The notes below the pieces were generated by a model, which saw only the letters and a list, made by a program, of their open reading frames with translations, was not told the DNA's origin and did no database searches. DNA of 64,000 bases from contig KK106981.1 in assembly GCA_000611775.1 (NCBI GenBank), positions 2,165,507 through 2,229,506 on the forward strand, in the 5' to 3' direction. This document shows positions 10,286 through 20,100 of this stretch, in pieces; position 1 is the stretch's first letter; each line of letters opens with the position of its first letter. The translations under genes were made by a program, and so were the position numbers. This DNA comes from Umbilicaria muhlenbergii. Lineage: Eukaryota; Ascomycota; Lecanoromycetes; Umbilicariales; Umbilicariaceae.

Positions 10286-11525
10286 TCAGGTTTTCGATCC
10301 CGATTGCTTCGCCGATTCGGACGCCTCTTCCGAGTCTTCTTCTTGGCCAAATTTCTTCATGACATATGCGAAGTACTCGAAAACGCCTCTTTCCCGATCA
10401 GGAAGTGTTTCAACACTCAGGTCCCAATCCTCTCGAGCAAGCAGTGGCTTCATGAAATGTGGTTGTCGAGAACTGATGTACAGGAAAGTCCCTCCTGGCA
10501 CCAATACGCGCACTACTTCTCGAAGATATCGGTCAATGTTTTCCCGGACGTCGTCCGGCGGATCCCACACGGAGCCATGGAACCTATAGGGTTGATGAAG
10601 GTCAGCATCAACCAATCAATGTCGCGGCTTGAGCCACTAGCAAAATAGAAAGGTTGTTTGGGCTATGACCTCCGGCATGCACAGAATGTCGTCAAACAAA
10701 AGCCAACTTGGGGCTTGAGTCTTTCAAAAACACCCAAGCCTGAGGTTTGAAGCTAAAACCAGCGGCTCGTTGGAGGATCAAACCTCTCAAATGCACAGAG
10801 ACCTGAGTCGGAAACCTCAGATCCATATCTATTTTGTAACCTGACCTTGCTCAACTTGACCGCGAACTTGACGGCTAATTAGGTGTCTTAGACTTCAGAT
10901 TTACGAACTGCCGGACTCAAAACCCGAAGATCGGGCCGAAATAACACTCACATAGAATCCATTGTGGCTTTGTCTATGGCGTAATAAAAGGAGTTGTCCA
11001 ACAGGCCGTCCATTTGCCGTACATCCATGACTTTCCATACGGTATTAAGGTCTTTATATTTGGCATCCATGGCTGTTATCACTACGTCCGAGAAGTCAAT
11101 GTTCGTCTGGTGGGTAAATCCAAGCCTGTGCAGGTCCGAGGTCAGGGTCTATTGCTTGCGTTAGCTTCGATTTCTGATTTGCAGGCTAAGTGGGCAGGAA
11201 AAGTGGCAACGGTATAAATTCTCAAAAAGCCGAGGAAGGCAATTTCAACGAGGAATCAGTGGCACTGTTCAGTGCCTTCTCCGCAACAGATGATCACAGA
11301 TGTCACATTATTACGGGTTGATTACCAAATCAGACATGGAAGACTTACACTGTTGCCGCATCCCAGATGGAGGACTTTCGCATGTGGTCGCGACAAATGG
11401 TCCTTGAACCATGCTCCCAGCTGTTCCCAATCACGGAACCAGTCGTACGCCTCCTCCACTCCGATCCCCTCATATCTATGATTCCAGTAGTCGGCAGAGG
11501 CAAGTTCGGCGTTGTCTATAGCCAT
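10286..11525 (-). CDS. SAM methyltransferase, EEF1A-methyltransferase/ECE2-like type
   Basis: This is a class I SAM-dependent methyltransferase of the family that includes human EEF1AKMT4 (ECE2-like) and METTL13; relatives methylate lysine of elongation factor 1A in the cytosol. I chose ATG 11,525 (MAIDNAELASADYWNHRYEG). Exon 1 (11,525-11,349) holds YWNHRYEG, YDWFRDW and motif I HLGCGNS, then donor GTAAGT. A downstream exon (11,125-10,952; acceptor GCACAG, donor GTGAGT) encodes LGFTHQTNIDFSDVVI and FYYAIDKATMDSM. The last exon (10,583-10,286; acceptor CTATAG) encodes WDPPDDV, EVVRVLVPGGTFLYI and PHFMKPLL with an acidic C terminus. Exon 1 ends in phase 0 and the next begins needing two bases, so a small exon of about 6-9 codons (usually xLSxDLYD) must lie in 11,348-11,126. 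A TFPAHLA-like stretch is there without normal splice sites. The 368-nt last intron is long for a fungus. A DNA transposon starts only 230 bp upstream of the ATG. Confidence 0.85.
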
Positions 11526-11845
11526 TTTTAGAAATACCCCGAATTGACGCACCTCCTTGGATTCGAGAGCGAGAAATCGTTGTCTAACTCCTTTAATAAA
11601 CTTAGATCCCTCGGGCCGCGGCCACCCCTGTCTGTGCAAACGGTGCGTTGTAATAAATTAGTAATGTGGGGTGACGGATGGTTTCATTAAGCTAAAAAAA
11701 TATCTGCATACTAAGTAGGCTATAGGGCTAAGTGTGTGTGTGTGAATAGATAATTGGGGCGTTTAGCAGTTTTTTTGTAGTGTAGTGCTAGCCATATATA
11801 GAATAGCAACCAATGAGGTTTAATAACGAAAAGTCAGTACTTCTA

Positions 11846-11890
11846 GTGTTACGTAGCTCGGATGTAGCCTACATCAGAGCTACGTAGCAC
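11846..11890. repeat. 45-bp near-perfect hairpin inside the transposon
   Basis: GTTACGTAGCTC and GAGCTACGTAGCAC form the outer arms and GATGTAG/CTACATC the inner arms, leaving almost no loop. It lies about 95 bp inside the left TIR, a common place for transposase-binding or subterminal structure. Confidence 0.75.
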
Positions 11891-12029
11891 TATGTAGGCC
11901 GAATCAGGCAATAGTGAATAGGGTTGACCCCACTATGGAGCCATGGCGGAACTCAATTCAACGTCAGTTCAAGGACTCGATTAGTAGCTATAGACGTAGA
12001 CTAGATACAATTGAACGAATTAAAGCAAT

Positions 12030-13318
12030 ATGTACAACAATCGAAGACTGCCGAGCGTGAATAGCCTCACGACAGGCACCCCCTTGCTGCCGCTGGCCAC
12101 TAGAACCCTGTTCGCGGGCCAGCGTCTTTCTCCAGAGGCTATGGAGCGCCTGGAGCAAAGCTCCCAAGCCACCCAAGGCCTGCTTGAGGGTACAGTGGTA
12201 CCAGGAGACTTGCAACGAATGCAATACACCTGCCCTACCCCTACAACACCTCTGAGACCCCCTTTTCACTCACTCACCACCCTTTCAGCCACTCCGCCGC
12301 CTTCCTCCCAGCCTCCGCCGAGCTCCGAACAGCCTCCGCAGAGCTCCGAACAGCCTCCGCCGAGCTCCCAACAACCCCTGGAGTTCAGTCTTCCCCTCTC
12401 AAGCCAGCGAGTTGACCTGACGGAGCAGGATTTGGACGAACTGGTTGATATCTGCAGTCAGCGTCAGCAGGAGTTCTCTCAGTTAAGAAGGGAGGAAAAG
12501 GGGCCCTTCTGAGAGAGAATTCAGGATGAGTTTCACCGCCTAACAGGCAAAGAGTTCAAGAACTGTAATCAAAAGATTACTACCCTGGCAAGACAACGAG
12601 CGTCGGCTGTCCGGAGCCATGCAATTCGACAAACAGTTGATAAACCGAGTAGGAGAGAAGAACAACTTGACAAATGAAATGCAGCATTGAACGCTGAGAG
12701 CCTACAGCACGTCAGTCAGTGAATGGACAAAGAAACAGCTCAGGCAGAGTGAAGCCTCAATCTCCAACTGCAAACAGAGTCTGCAAAGAGATTTGAGGAG
12801 CAGAACAGCAACAGAAGGCTCTTCTCTGATGCAGACATCTATGGTGAGGACGACAACGACGACAACAATGAATTGAAGGAGGCGGAGGGCGGAGAAGACT
12901 TTGAGAAAGACTCTCAAGCAACACAAAGGCCATTCAAGGCTGTGGCGGCGCTTCAGAAGGGGGTGTTGCAAGGGGGGGGTCAACCAAGGCTTCCACTGCA
13001 GACTGAGCAGCAGGGAAATCAGGGGAGGAGTGAAAGAGGAAGGCCTAGAGGCACGTTAGCAAGAGGAAGTCAGGGAGGAAGAAGGAAGACTTCTCCAAAG
13101 CGTCATAAAACCAATCTCCTTGGCCAATTCATGGATGAGTGGAGAGGAGCATGACAAGCAGATCAGGAGAATGTGAAGCTTGCAGAGGAGCTTGAGAGAA
13201 TGTCTGCAGCTCAAAGAAGAACAGAGGAGAAGGTAGATTCTATACTTTTAATGTTAGCAGGCAATAATCAAGGGAGAAAACGGAGAAGAGAAGAGGAAGA
13301 AGAGGAGGAAGAGATCTA
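12030..13318 (+). pseudogene. Second ORF of the Harbinger element
   Basis: Starting at ATG 12,030 the frame runs to a TGA at 12,510-12,512 (160 codons), and then the same frame continues coding-like to TAG near 13,318. The interruptions I see are all TGA (for example after KGPF, QLDK, HVSQ, TAQAE and WRGA), each plausibly a former tryptophan. The first part has a Pro/Ser-rich repeat (PPSSEQPPQSS). The middle part (KEFKNCNQKITTLARQRASA) is basic and helical. An acidic patch, a Gly/Arg-rich patch and a closing coiled coil with a poly-Glu end (KRRREEEEEEEE) follow. In Harbinger elements the second gene encodes a Myb/SANT-like DNA-binding partner that carries the transposase to DNA and the nucleus. 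No clear SANT triad is visible here, so the role is inferred from position. Confidence 0.55.
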
Positions 13319-13439
13319 GCTAATTGTACCACCTCATATACTCCTCTAGTGAGGGGGGTGCACACTCAAAACGAGTGAATATTTGATTAGGAACTAGACA
13401 ATTAATGGCATTGCAGAGGACTGCAGATACCCCGTAGTA

Positions 13440-14609
13440 TGCTGAAATGAGTGAAAGACCTAAACTGAATTATGAGCATGTTTAATGGCTAAAGAAGAAG
13501 ACTTACTGATGCGTAGCTGATAAGGGAAGTCATTATACATTCAAAGATTGGCCACATAAGCAAATCCATTCTCCACAGCAATCCTACACATGGCCATTTC
13601 AGTATTGTAAGCAGTTTGAACCTCTGTGGGCAAGATTCCGCCGTGGGCTCAAAATGCCCCCAATATCCTGAAGTTTCCGTGTCCATAAGCCTTGTCCTCA
13701 TATAGAAAGAGCCTGGCATTATGTTGTATGAGTCCCCAGACCTGTATATCATAATTAGCAAGCATAATTGAACATTTAGAGGGGCGGGTTTACTTCTCAA
13801 AGTCTTCTTTGCACCCCAGACTGCTCCAGAATCTCAGAATCATAGCAATTCCCTGTGTACAGACCACAGAGACTGACAATAAGTCCATCAGGAGTCACAA
13901 TGCTTTGCATTGCAAAGCAATGATACCATTTGTGCCCTGAAAACCAGCGTCCTTGGTGGTGAATTGGCTTAGCAATTCACTGATGAGTTTCATCTATGTA
14001 GCCTCAGTATATATTGTCCCCTCCTTGCTCTTGTATAGCCCGGGCAAAGCCTCGGAGCCGCCCCAAATTCAGCCAGTCTGGATCCCATTCCAGCAGACGA
14101 CGCCAGCGAGCGAAAAGGTGTAATACAACGTCGTTAAAAACGACAGAAAGCCAGCTTGTAGAGCGGCCAAAGACGGGACAGAGAGACATCAGGCGGACTG
14201 AAAAGGTGAGCCGCATGAGGATCAGACAGAGCATCTCTTCTGATGTGGAAACAAGCTGATTTTGAAGGCGTAATTCGTTGAGTCCGCAAAAGGGGAGGAT
14301 TCGCCGCATGTGAGTCTTGGAGACTCTGAAATGTTGATATTAGTCATTGCACAGTACAAATAGAAGGACCTACCTTAACAGTGCCTTAAAGTTGACCTCT
14401 GACCAGTTATCAACGTCAAAAGGGCCATTTCTAGGCATATATTCAAATTGGGGGAGTATTGGCCGGTGCCGCACCCGCGCGGCAAAACCATGCTGTCTCG
14501 ACAGCAACATGTACTTTTCAATGTATAAAAAGAGAAATAAACTGAGTATACGCAGCTGCTTTCGACGCAGGCGACGTTTAAGCCGCAGCGCAAGGCGTGG
14601 TTGATCCAT
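13440..14609 (-). pseudogene. DDE transposase of the PIF/Harbinger element
   Basis: Translation starts at ATG 14,609 (MDQPRLALRLKRRLRRK). Exon 1 ends at 14,374 with donor GTAGGT; a 48-nt intron (branch GACTAAT, acceptor TTTCAG) leads to exon 2 at 14,325. The join reads KALLRVSKTHMRRIL, the DNA-binding region before the catalytic core. The catalytic residues are visible: first Asp in YIDETHQ (about 13,990-14,010), second Asp in LYEDKAYG (about 13,682-13,705), and Glu in RIAVENGF (about 13,563-13,585), with GRWFSGHKWYH between the first two. The core is not one frame: the second Asp motif is in a different frame from the first, and TGA replaces Trp before GYIDETH and after THQ. The enzyme would cut and paste the element by its TIRs. 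It is inactive as it stands. Confidence 0.8.
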
Positions 14610-14761
14610 ATAGAAATATCGAAATTCTATGTCGAAAAAGGGGGGGGTGGCAACAATAGAGTTCTATATTACCATATTAAGCCTAGCACCGGACTATCTA
14701 TTATTCCGAGACGCTATGTACGTAGTACTACATTACAAAGAAACTGCTAAACGCCCCAAAT

Positions 14762-15846
14762 GCTCTGAAGGAGTAAGAATACAGGAGGCTTTATGTAACG
14801 ACGTGTTCTTGCCAAGCCACTAATATAGGGCTGATTGCCACTTTTTCCAACAATTCCTACGTAGAGTAGGGCTGAGTAGTGTGAACCCAACAGCATGAGC
14901 GCAAGAAATGTCCAAACAACCACACTTGGCTTCTCACTTGTTTCATCGATCAATTGAATTTAACATATTGCGCCCTTCATTACGTGTCTGAGATCATTGT
15001 TCTTTACTCTTCTACTGTGAGCGGCTTCAACGAGGAAACGCTCCGATACGGGCTAGAAGTGCATAGGTAGGTATTGTTTGACCGACTATTATGCTATCGA
15101 TACCAGGAGCCAATTGGCGTCAATACCCCCACCCCACCCCCCCTTTCTCCAAGCAAGCCTCGAAAGACTGCAGCCTGTCCAATCTGGTCCCTGCCTTATC
15201 GCAATTGCATTATTCCCTTTGTGCCCTGTTTGAGAAATCGAGTTCATTACCTTTTCAATAGGTAATGGCTTACCTCTGTATACAGATATCTGTTGCGCAG
15301 GCTGGTCAGCGTTCCCGAATAAAAGGGATTACTGTAGATCCCTGCCGAAAAAAGGGTGTGCTAGTGCAAACATATTTCATTGCTGCGACCTTCCGTTAAA
15401 TATAGATATGCAAAGGCTTTCAGCTTTTATCAAAAATAGCAACAGCTTTAGTAATAGCGATCGAATGGCCCTACACCCACTGAGGCTCTCGCACCTCCTG
15501 CATATTCCCGGGCGTCTACACATCACTTTCACTGGCTACTCGGGTGTTGAAGAGGGGCGATCGGTTTCGCAAAAAGTAAGAACCCGAGATTATCAACTTT
15601 CCCGAGAGAGATCTGCCCCTTTCTGACTCCCATATTATTGTATTACAGCTCTCGTGCTCCCTAACAGCATTCCGTACATTCCAATATTTTATCCGTCTAC
15701 TGCTAGCCCTCAGACAACTTTTCACTTCCACTAGTTGTTTCTATATACTTTCCTGTATCTCCGGATTCCTTCTCTACCTCTCTAGTGCGAGGTAGATTGA
15801 TCTACGTTCCACGGCAGTTTGCGCAGCGTCGTTCACAGAAGTGCTG
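14762..15846. other. Intergenic region upstream of the NLR gene
   Basis: About 1.1 kb of normal composition with no convincing gene on either strand; frames of 60-72 codons lack start context, introns or domains. There is a C-rich tract at about 15,126-15,147. It should hold the promoter of the NLR gene starting at 15,847, but I see no clear TATA box. A possible relic of another repeat (AATATAGGGCTGATTG near 14,821, compared with TATAGGGCTAAG near 11,721) is too short to call. Confidence 0.5.
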
Positions 15847-17935
15847 ATGGGTTGTCTTTGCTTCAGCAGAGATAACGGAGGTGATGTTGACAACAGCAAA
15901 GTGCATGATGTATAGTGACTTTTCTCGTCTACACGTATACAGCTAAACGAGCTCAGAGTCCGCCTAAGCCTATATCGACTTCATTGAAGGGTTCAGGAGA
16001 TAGACGTCAACGATCAAGCGTTTCCACTCCTGTACCAGCAAACATTGGCAAAATCCCTGAACCAAGAGGCACCTCAGGCCCTGTTCCGACCCCTCGACCA
16101 AAATTCCCAATTAAGGGAGAAGGCTTGAGTCTGTTGGCATCTCCCGTTCTGGATGATGAATTCGGTAAGACATATGACTTTGATGTGATCGCCATTCATG
16201 GACTCAATGGGCATCCACGTGATACTTGGACGTACGACGAAGCTAAGGGCCAGGTTTTCTGGCTGCAGGACTTCCTCCCAAAGGCGTTACCTGGGGCTAG
16301 GATCTTCACCTACGGCTACGACTCAAAGCTGTTTTGGAGCTCGTCCACTGGCGACATTGACACCTTCGCCAAGGGGTTACTTGATCACTTGGACTTAGAA
16401 CGACAGCAGGCGCCTGCGGTATGTACATTATTCCTACTTTGATTAGGTTGTGGGTAAACCTAGACCATCCTTTCGTCAGAATATACGGCAGATCCATGAG
16501 CACTCATAGAGCATAGTGCATTCCATAACCTGCTTGCCCAAGTGTTTAGTTGCCTTTTTAGGTCACACCTAAACATAGTTGCGACTTTTTGAATTTAGCG
16601 ATCCGTCGATTCGATATGGACAAAATACCAAATAGAAGGCTAACCGACCACAGCAAAGCTCAAGGCCCATCGTTTTCATATGCCACAGCCTGGGAGGCTT
16701 AGTATGCAAAAAGGTTGCTCACTTGGCGTTATCAGTCCTTTACGTGCCTAAAGAATTGCTGACATGTTTCTCAGTCCTTGATCATTGCCAACGAGAAAAG
16801 GGACCGCTACCAATCCATCCTTGACTCTACCAGAGCCATATTCTTTTTCGGAACACCGCACCAGGGCTCGGATTTTGCCGATACTGCGGGTTACCTCTCG
16901 AGGCTCTTTGACTCAGGGGCAGTTGAGTTGATTGGGGGAAGAGGCAAGCTAGTGCGGAACGACCTCATCAAGGACTTGAGTCCGAAATCAAAAACGCTGG
17001 AGCAACTCTGTACGGCGTTTGTTAATCGAGCTCATGCAGTCCGCTGCATAATAAGTTTCTTCGAGCAGAACAAACTCCGCGGTAAAGTTGTAAGTGCTCA
17101 CTATCGTTGTATGTCTACAGTTGTGTGTGACTTTTGAGGCGCTTGAAGAAAATTTACTGTTTCACCATTGTTTTGCAATGGCGTGGGCGTCTTATTTTCG
17201 GCACATGAATCTCATGAATGCGTTACTACAGATCGTGTCCAAAAAGTCGGCTACGATTGGCGTTGTGCACGAAAATATTGAGGGTGTAGAGGGAGACCAT
17301 AGACGAATTTGCCGGATCAAGGATGAGACCGAATATTCATTTCGAAGAATCGTCCAGGAATGCCGAAAGCTGGGCAGCGGCATATCTGAAAAGCATAGAC
17401 GTAAGTGATCGATAAGCAATCCTTACCTTGGGTAAACACCTTATGCTTTACAGCACTGAATCACGAGGAACAGCAATGCCTGAACTCCCTGGCACTTTCG
17501 AGCTTCACGAAGCTTCCAAGCACCAGAATCACTCCGGCGAAAGACACGTGCGAGTGGATTCTCTCAGTTCAGCAGTTCAACACTTGGCGTAATGGTTTTC
17601 CTCCTGTGCTATGGATATCTGGCGAGCTGGGTTGCGGTAAAACGACATTGATGTCCTTCCTAAGGTACCAAATGCTAGAGAATAGTGCGGTCGTTGACGA
17701 TACTGGAAACAGTATTGATTATACATCAACTATGTGCAGCTTCTTTTGTGACGACAAGAACAAACATCTTGCAAATGCCACAGTTCTTTTGCAAGGCCTG
17801 GTATGGGATATCGTCTTGCAACGTCATGATCTAATACACCACGCGCTCGATTATTATCGCAAGTATTATCAGTCGTCCTGCGCGTGGTCATATATTCGAT
17901 TATTGATCCTCATTAGAGTTAGCCATTGCTCATGA
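15847..17935 (+). pseudogene. NLR-like gene: lipase (SERAC1-type) plus NACHT, N-terminal part
   Basis: Fungal NLR-type protein. ATG 15,847 gives MGCLCFSRDNG, an N-myristoylation (G2) and palmitoylation (C3, C5) pattern, then a 62-nt intron (15,881-15,942) into AKRAQSPPKP. Exon 2 (to 16,418) has a Pro/Ser linker and IAIHGLNGHPRDTW, the start of an alpha/beta-hydrolase of the SERAC1/DUF676 type. Exon 3 (16,654-16,713; 20 codons) encodes PIVFICHSLGGLV, the nucleophile elbow with catalytic Ser. Exon 4 (16,775-17,089) has IFFFGTPHQGSDF. Exon 5 (17,232-17,400) has DHRRICR. Exon 6 (from 17,454) has the TCEWIL linker and the NACHT Walker A GELGCGKTTL, then FFCDDKNKH. All introns are GT-AG. The frame ends at 17,935 shortly after QRHDLIHHA, without the rest of NACHT and the linker, and ankyrin-coding sequence follows at once. 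Such proteins are thought to act in non-self recognition. It is a broken host gene. Confidence 0.8.
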
Positions 17936-19310
17936 CTTTGTCCGTACCGCTGAGGTCTTCATAAAAGACGGCTTTGACGTCATGTCAAAGAGTGAGAATG
18001 AAGAGCCTCTACTATTCCTGGCTTGTGAGGCATCAAGTATAAATTACTATCATGCCACAGAGTCCCTACTGATGATGATGATCAAGATGCTGATCAAACA
18101 TGATGCTGACATGCATACGACCAACAAGTCAGGAAAGAATGCACTACACATCACATTAAAAGCTGTGAAACTGAATGTACAGATCATTGAATTACTTCTT
18201 GATGATGATGTGAATATCAACATGAAGGATTTGAGTGATAAAACATCTTTTCATTGCTTCTGCAAAAACTCAAGATCATCAAGCTACTCAAAGTCAGAAG
18301 AGATATTGAAACTACTACTGTCTCATTTGTCACCTGAGGCAGAAAACTCTGATTGCCAGTTACAAAGCCTCTGAGATGAAGATCTTATTGTAGAGACATC
18401 ATCAGCTATGATCATTGAAGCAGAGAATTGACCAATCTTTATCATCTTGTTGAAGAGATGAGCAGTTTTTCATACAACATGACCACTTGACAACCTTCTG
18501 TGAAAATTAGCTTATGCTCACGCGCTGCAGCCCAGGGCTGTAAAGCTTTTGCTGAAAGCTGAAGCAAGCGCCACCACTATAGACTCTATGTACAGCAGCT
18601 CACCAAGGGGACATGAAGCTTTGAAAGGTTTATTTAATAACAACACACTCACCCTCACATCTTTTGAAGACTTTCACTCCATTCTTGATATGTTCTTGGC
18701 TCACGGACTCGATGTGAACACCGTCAATGATTGTGGGCAAACCCTTCTTCAAGTTGCAGTCACTGAAGCTCCACCGACTCATGAGACCGCCCTCACCCAA
18801 TATCTCCTGGATATTGACATAGATCCATACCAAGCCGCTGATGAGACTTGAGACGCCTTCCTTCTCGCTGCTATTCACAACCGCCTCGACGCGCTCAGAG
18901 TCCTTATCACTCATGCTACCAGGATGCACACTTCACCTAATCAGTGGCTCAGCATCTCCCAGACCTTCGTTGACAAAGGGTCCTTGACCAACGAAGCCCT
19001 CTTCAATCTTATCACTTCCTCTCTATCCCGCGCCCAACTCCTTGAATCCCCAGCCGGAGACTCTTCTACTCCACTGCAGAAAGCTGTCGAGCTCAAAAAT
19101 ACCGCACTCGCAGCCATACTTCTCATGCACGAGGCGAATATGAACGTCACGGACCAATACGGCTGGACGCTGCTGCACACCGCCGCTTACAACAGGGACT
19201 TGTCCTGCCCGTTGCAGCCCTTCGTTTCCGGCCGATTTGTCCGGGTTCGAGTATTCATGGAGAAGAGGGTCGCTCGCTATACGTATATGATGAGCTCGAG
19301 TTGGCGATGA
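17915..19310 (+). pseudogene. Ankyrin-repeat C-terminal part of the NLR-like gene
   Basis: Plus-strand frames encode ankyrin repeats in line with the NACHT exon: LIKHDADMHTTNKSGKNALH, LLLDDDVNINMKD, MFLAHGLDVNTVNDCGQTLL, VELKNTALAAILLMHEANMN and DQYGWTLLHTAAYNRD. The part from about 17,980 to 18,520 is free of CG and carries several TGA stops in place of Trp, like the mutated repeats, while DNA on both sides is normal. Compared with related proteins, several hundred residues between NACHT and ankyrin are missing at about 17,910. The repeats would form the ligand-sensing solenoid. After 19,205 the frame leaves recognisable ankyrin and the gene's end is unclear. Confidence 0.7.
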
Positions 19311-19319
19311 GGCATTACT

Positions 19320-19492
19320 ATCTAAGGACTGTAAAGCTGGACGCTGGTAATCTGCGGTCAGAGCAGGTATGTGAGCGGACTGTTGGATAGCAGGCGAGTG
19401 CCCACGAGGATATCTGCGGGGCCGGTATGGATTAGCAGTTGATATGGCTGGTTTGAACCCGACAAAGAGCCCGCCATGGGTTGTATCGTTAC
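19320..19492. other. Short spacer between the two NLR pieces
   Basis: The plus strand has a possible exon end (NLRSEQ, donor GTATGT near 19,367), and the minus strand has an unbroken but unrecognised frame. I cannot decide which strand, if either, is coding here. Confidence 0.3.
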
Positions 19493-20100
19493 TCACTGGT
19501 CAAGGTCTCGGACAAGCAATGCGTGAGAGCCCGTCGAAAGCGTTGGTAGCCACGGGACGTGATGAGCTGTTGGTGGAGGGTCGTCGAGGTATGTGGAATT
19601 ATATGGATGACCGTTAGACTCGTCTTCCCCCACTGCTACGACAGCGCCTCCAGAAGACAGTTGTGGCAGTATTGGCGATGCCGTCGCAGAGAGAGGTTTC
19701 CGCCGTACTGGTGAAGCCATTACCCGTGGCGTCTGGGCTTGAAAGGAGGAGAAGGAGGGCACGTCGATTTGCTGGGGCTTTTGATACTCGCGATCAAACT
19801 GACGAGAGATTGGATCTGGTGAATTTGGTGTGTTATCGCCCGAAACACATATTGCTCCAAGACCGGAATCTTCCCAAGTCTCTCTGTCCTCGTCCTTGGA
19901 GCTTCTCTTCTTGGCGAAGTCTCCCAAGTTCAAGAAGCTGATGCAACACCCTGCGAGGGTATTTTCAGCCTCACTCATGGACATCCGGAACGCGTCACTC
20001 AAGTCGGAGCTATGCTCTGGGGGTTTTCGTTGTCGTGAGTCTTGCGGCGCAGCAAGTCCATTCAGAAGGAAGTCCTTCACCGACTGGTGGCGGAGGGTAA
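19493..20100 (-). pseudogene. NACHT-to-ankyrin linker fragment on the opposite strand
   Basis: The minus frame enters at the island edge with LRHQSVKDFLLNGL, then reads SMSEAENTLAGCCISFLNLGDF. This is the conserved linker that follows NACHT in fungal NACHT-ankyrin proteins (HxSVKDFL, then a helix with CxxFLNL). A Ser/Pro-rich insert follows (SPDPISRQFDREYQ, SPVRRKPLSATASP) and a stop at 19,493. It has no start and no NACHT upstream, because 20,101 onward is LINE sequence. The plus-strand NLR next to it lacks exactly this linker. So it may be the missing middle of that gene in inverted orientation, or part of a second paralogue. The DNA has normal composition. Confidence 0.6.

Larger units (their letters stand above)
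11755..14758. mobile_element. PIF/Harbinger DNA transposon, 3.0 kb, with TIRs
   Basis: Terminal inverted repeats of about 37 bp bound the element: TGGGGCGTTTAGCAGTTT from 11,755 and its complement ending at 14,758 (continuing TTTGTARTGTAGTRCTA on each side). The base triplet AAT flanks both ends (11,752-11,754 and 14,759-14,761), a 3-bp duplication as expected for the superfamily, though TWA is the usual target. Inside are a DDE transposase on the minus strand and a second ORF on the plus strand, converging, which is the usual two-gene plan. The DNA has normal composition, but several TGG codons have become TGA. It sits just upstream of the methyltransferase. Confidence 0.85.

Noticed and set aside
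10115-10648. 177-codon plus-strand frame as a gene
   Set aside because: It is the antisense shadow of the methyltransferase last exon, which has a clear domain and splice sites.
19023-19496. 157-codon minus-strand frame as a gene
   Set aside because: Most of it is antisense to the ankyrin-coding sequence; no domain or start context supports it.
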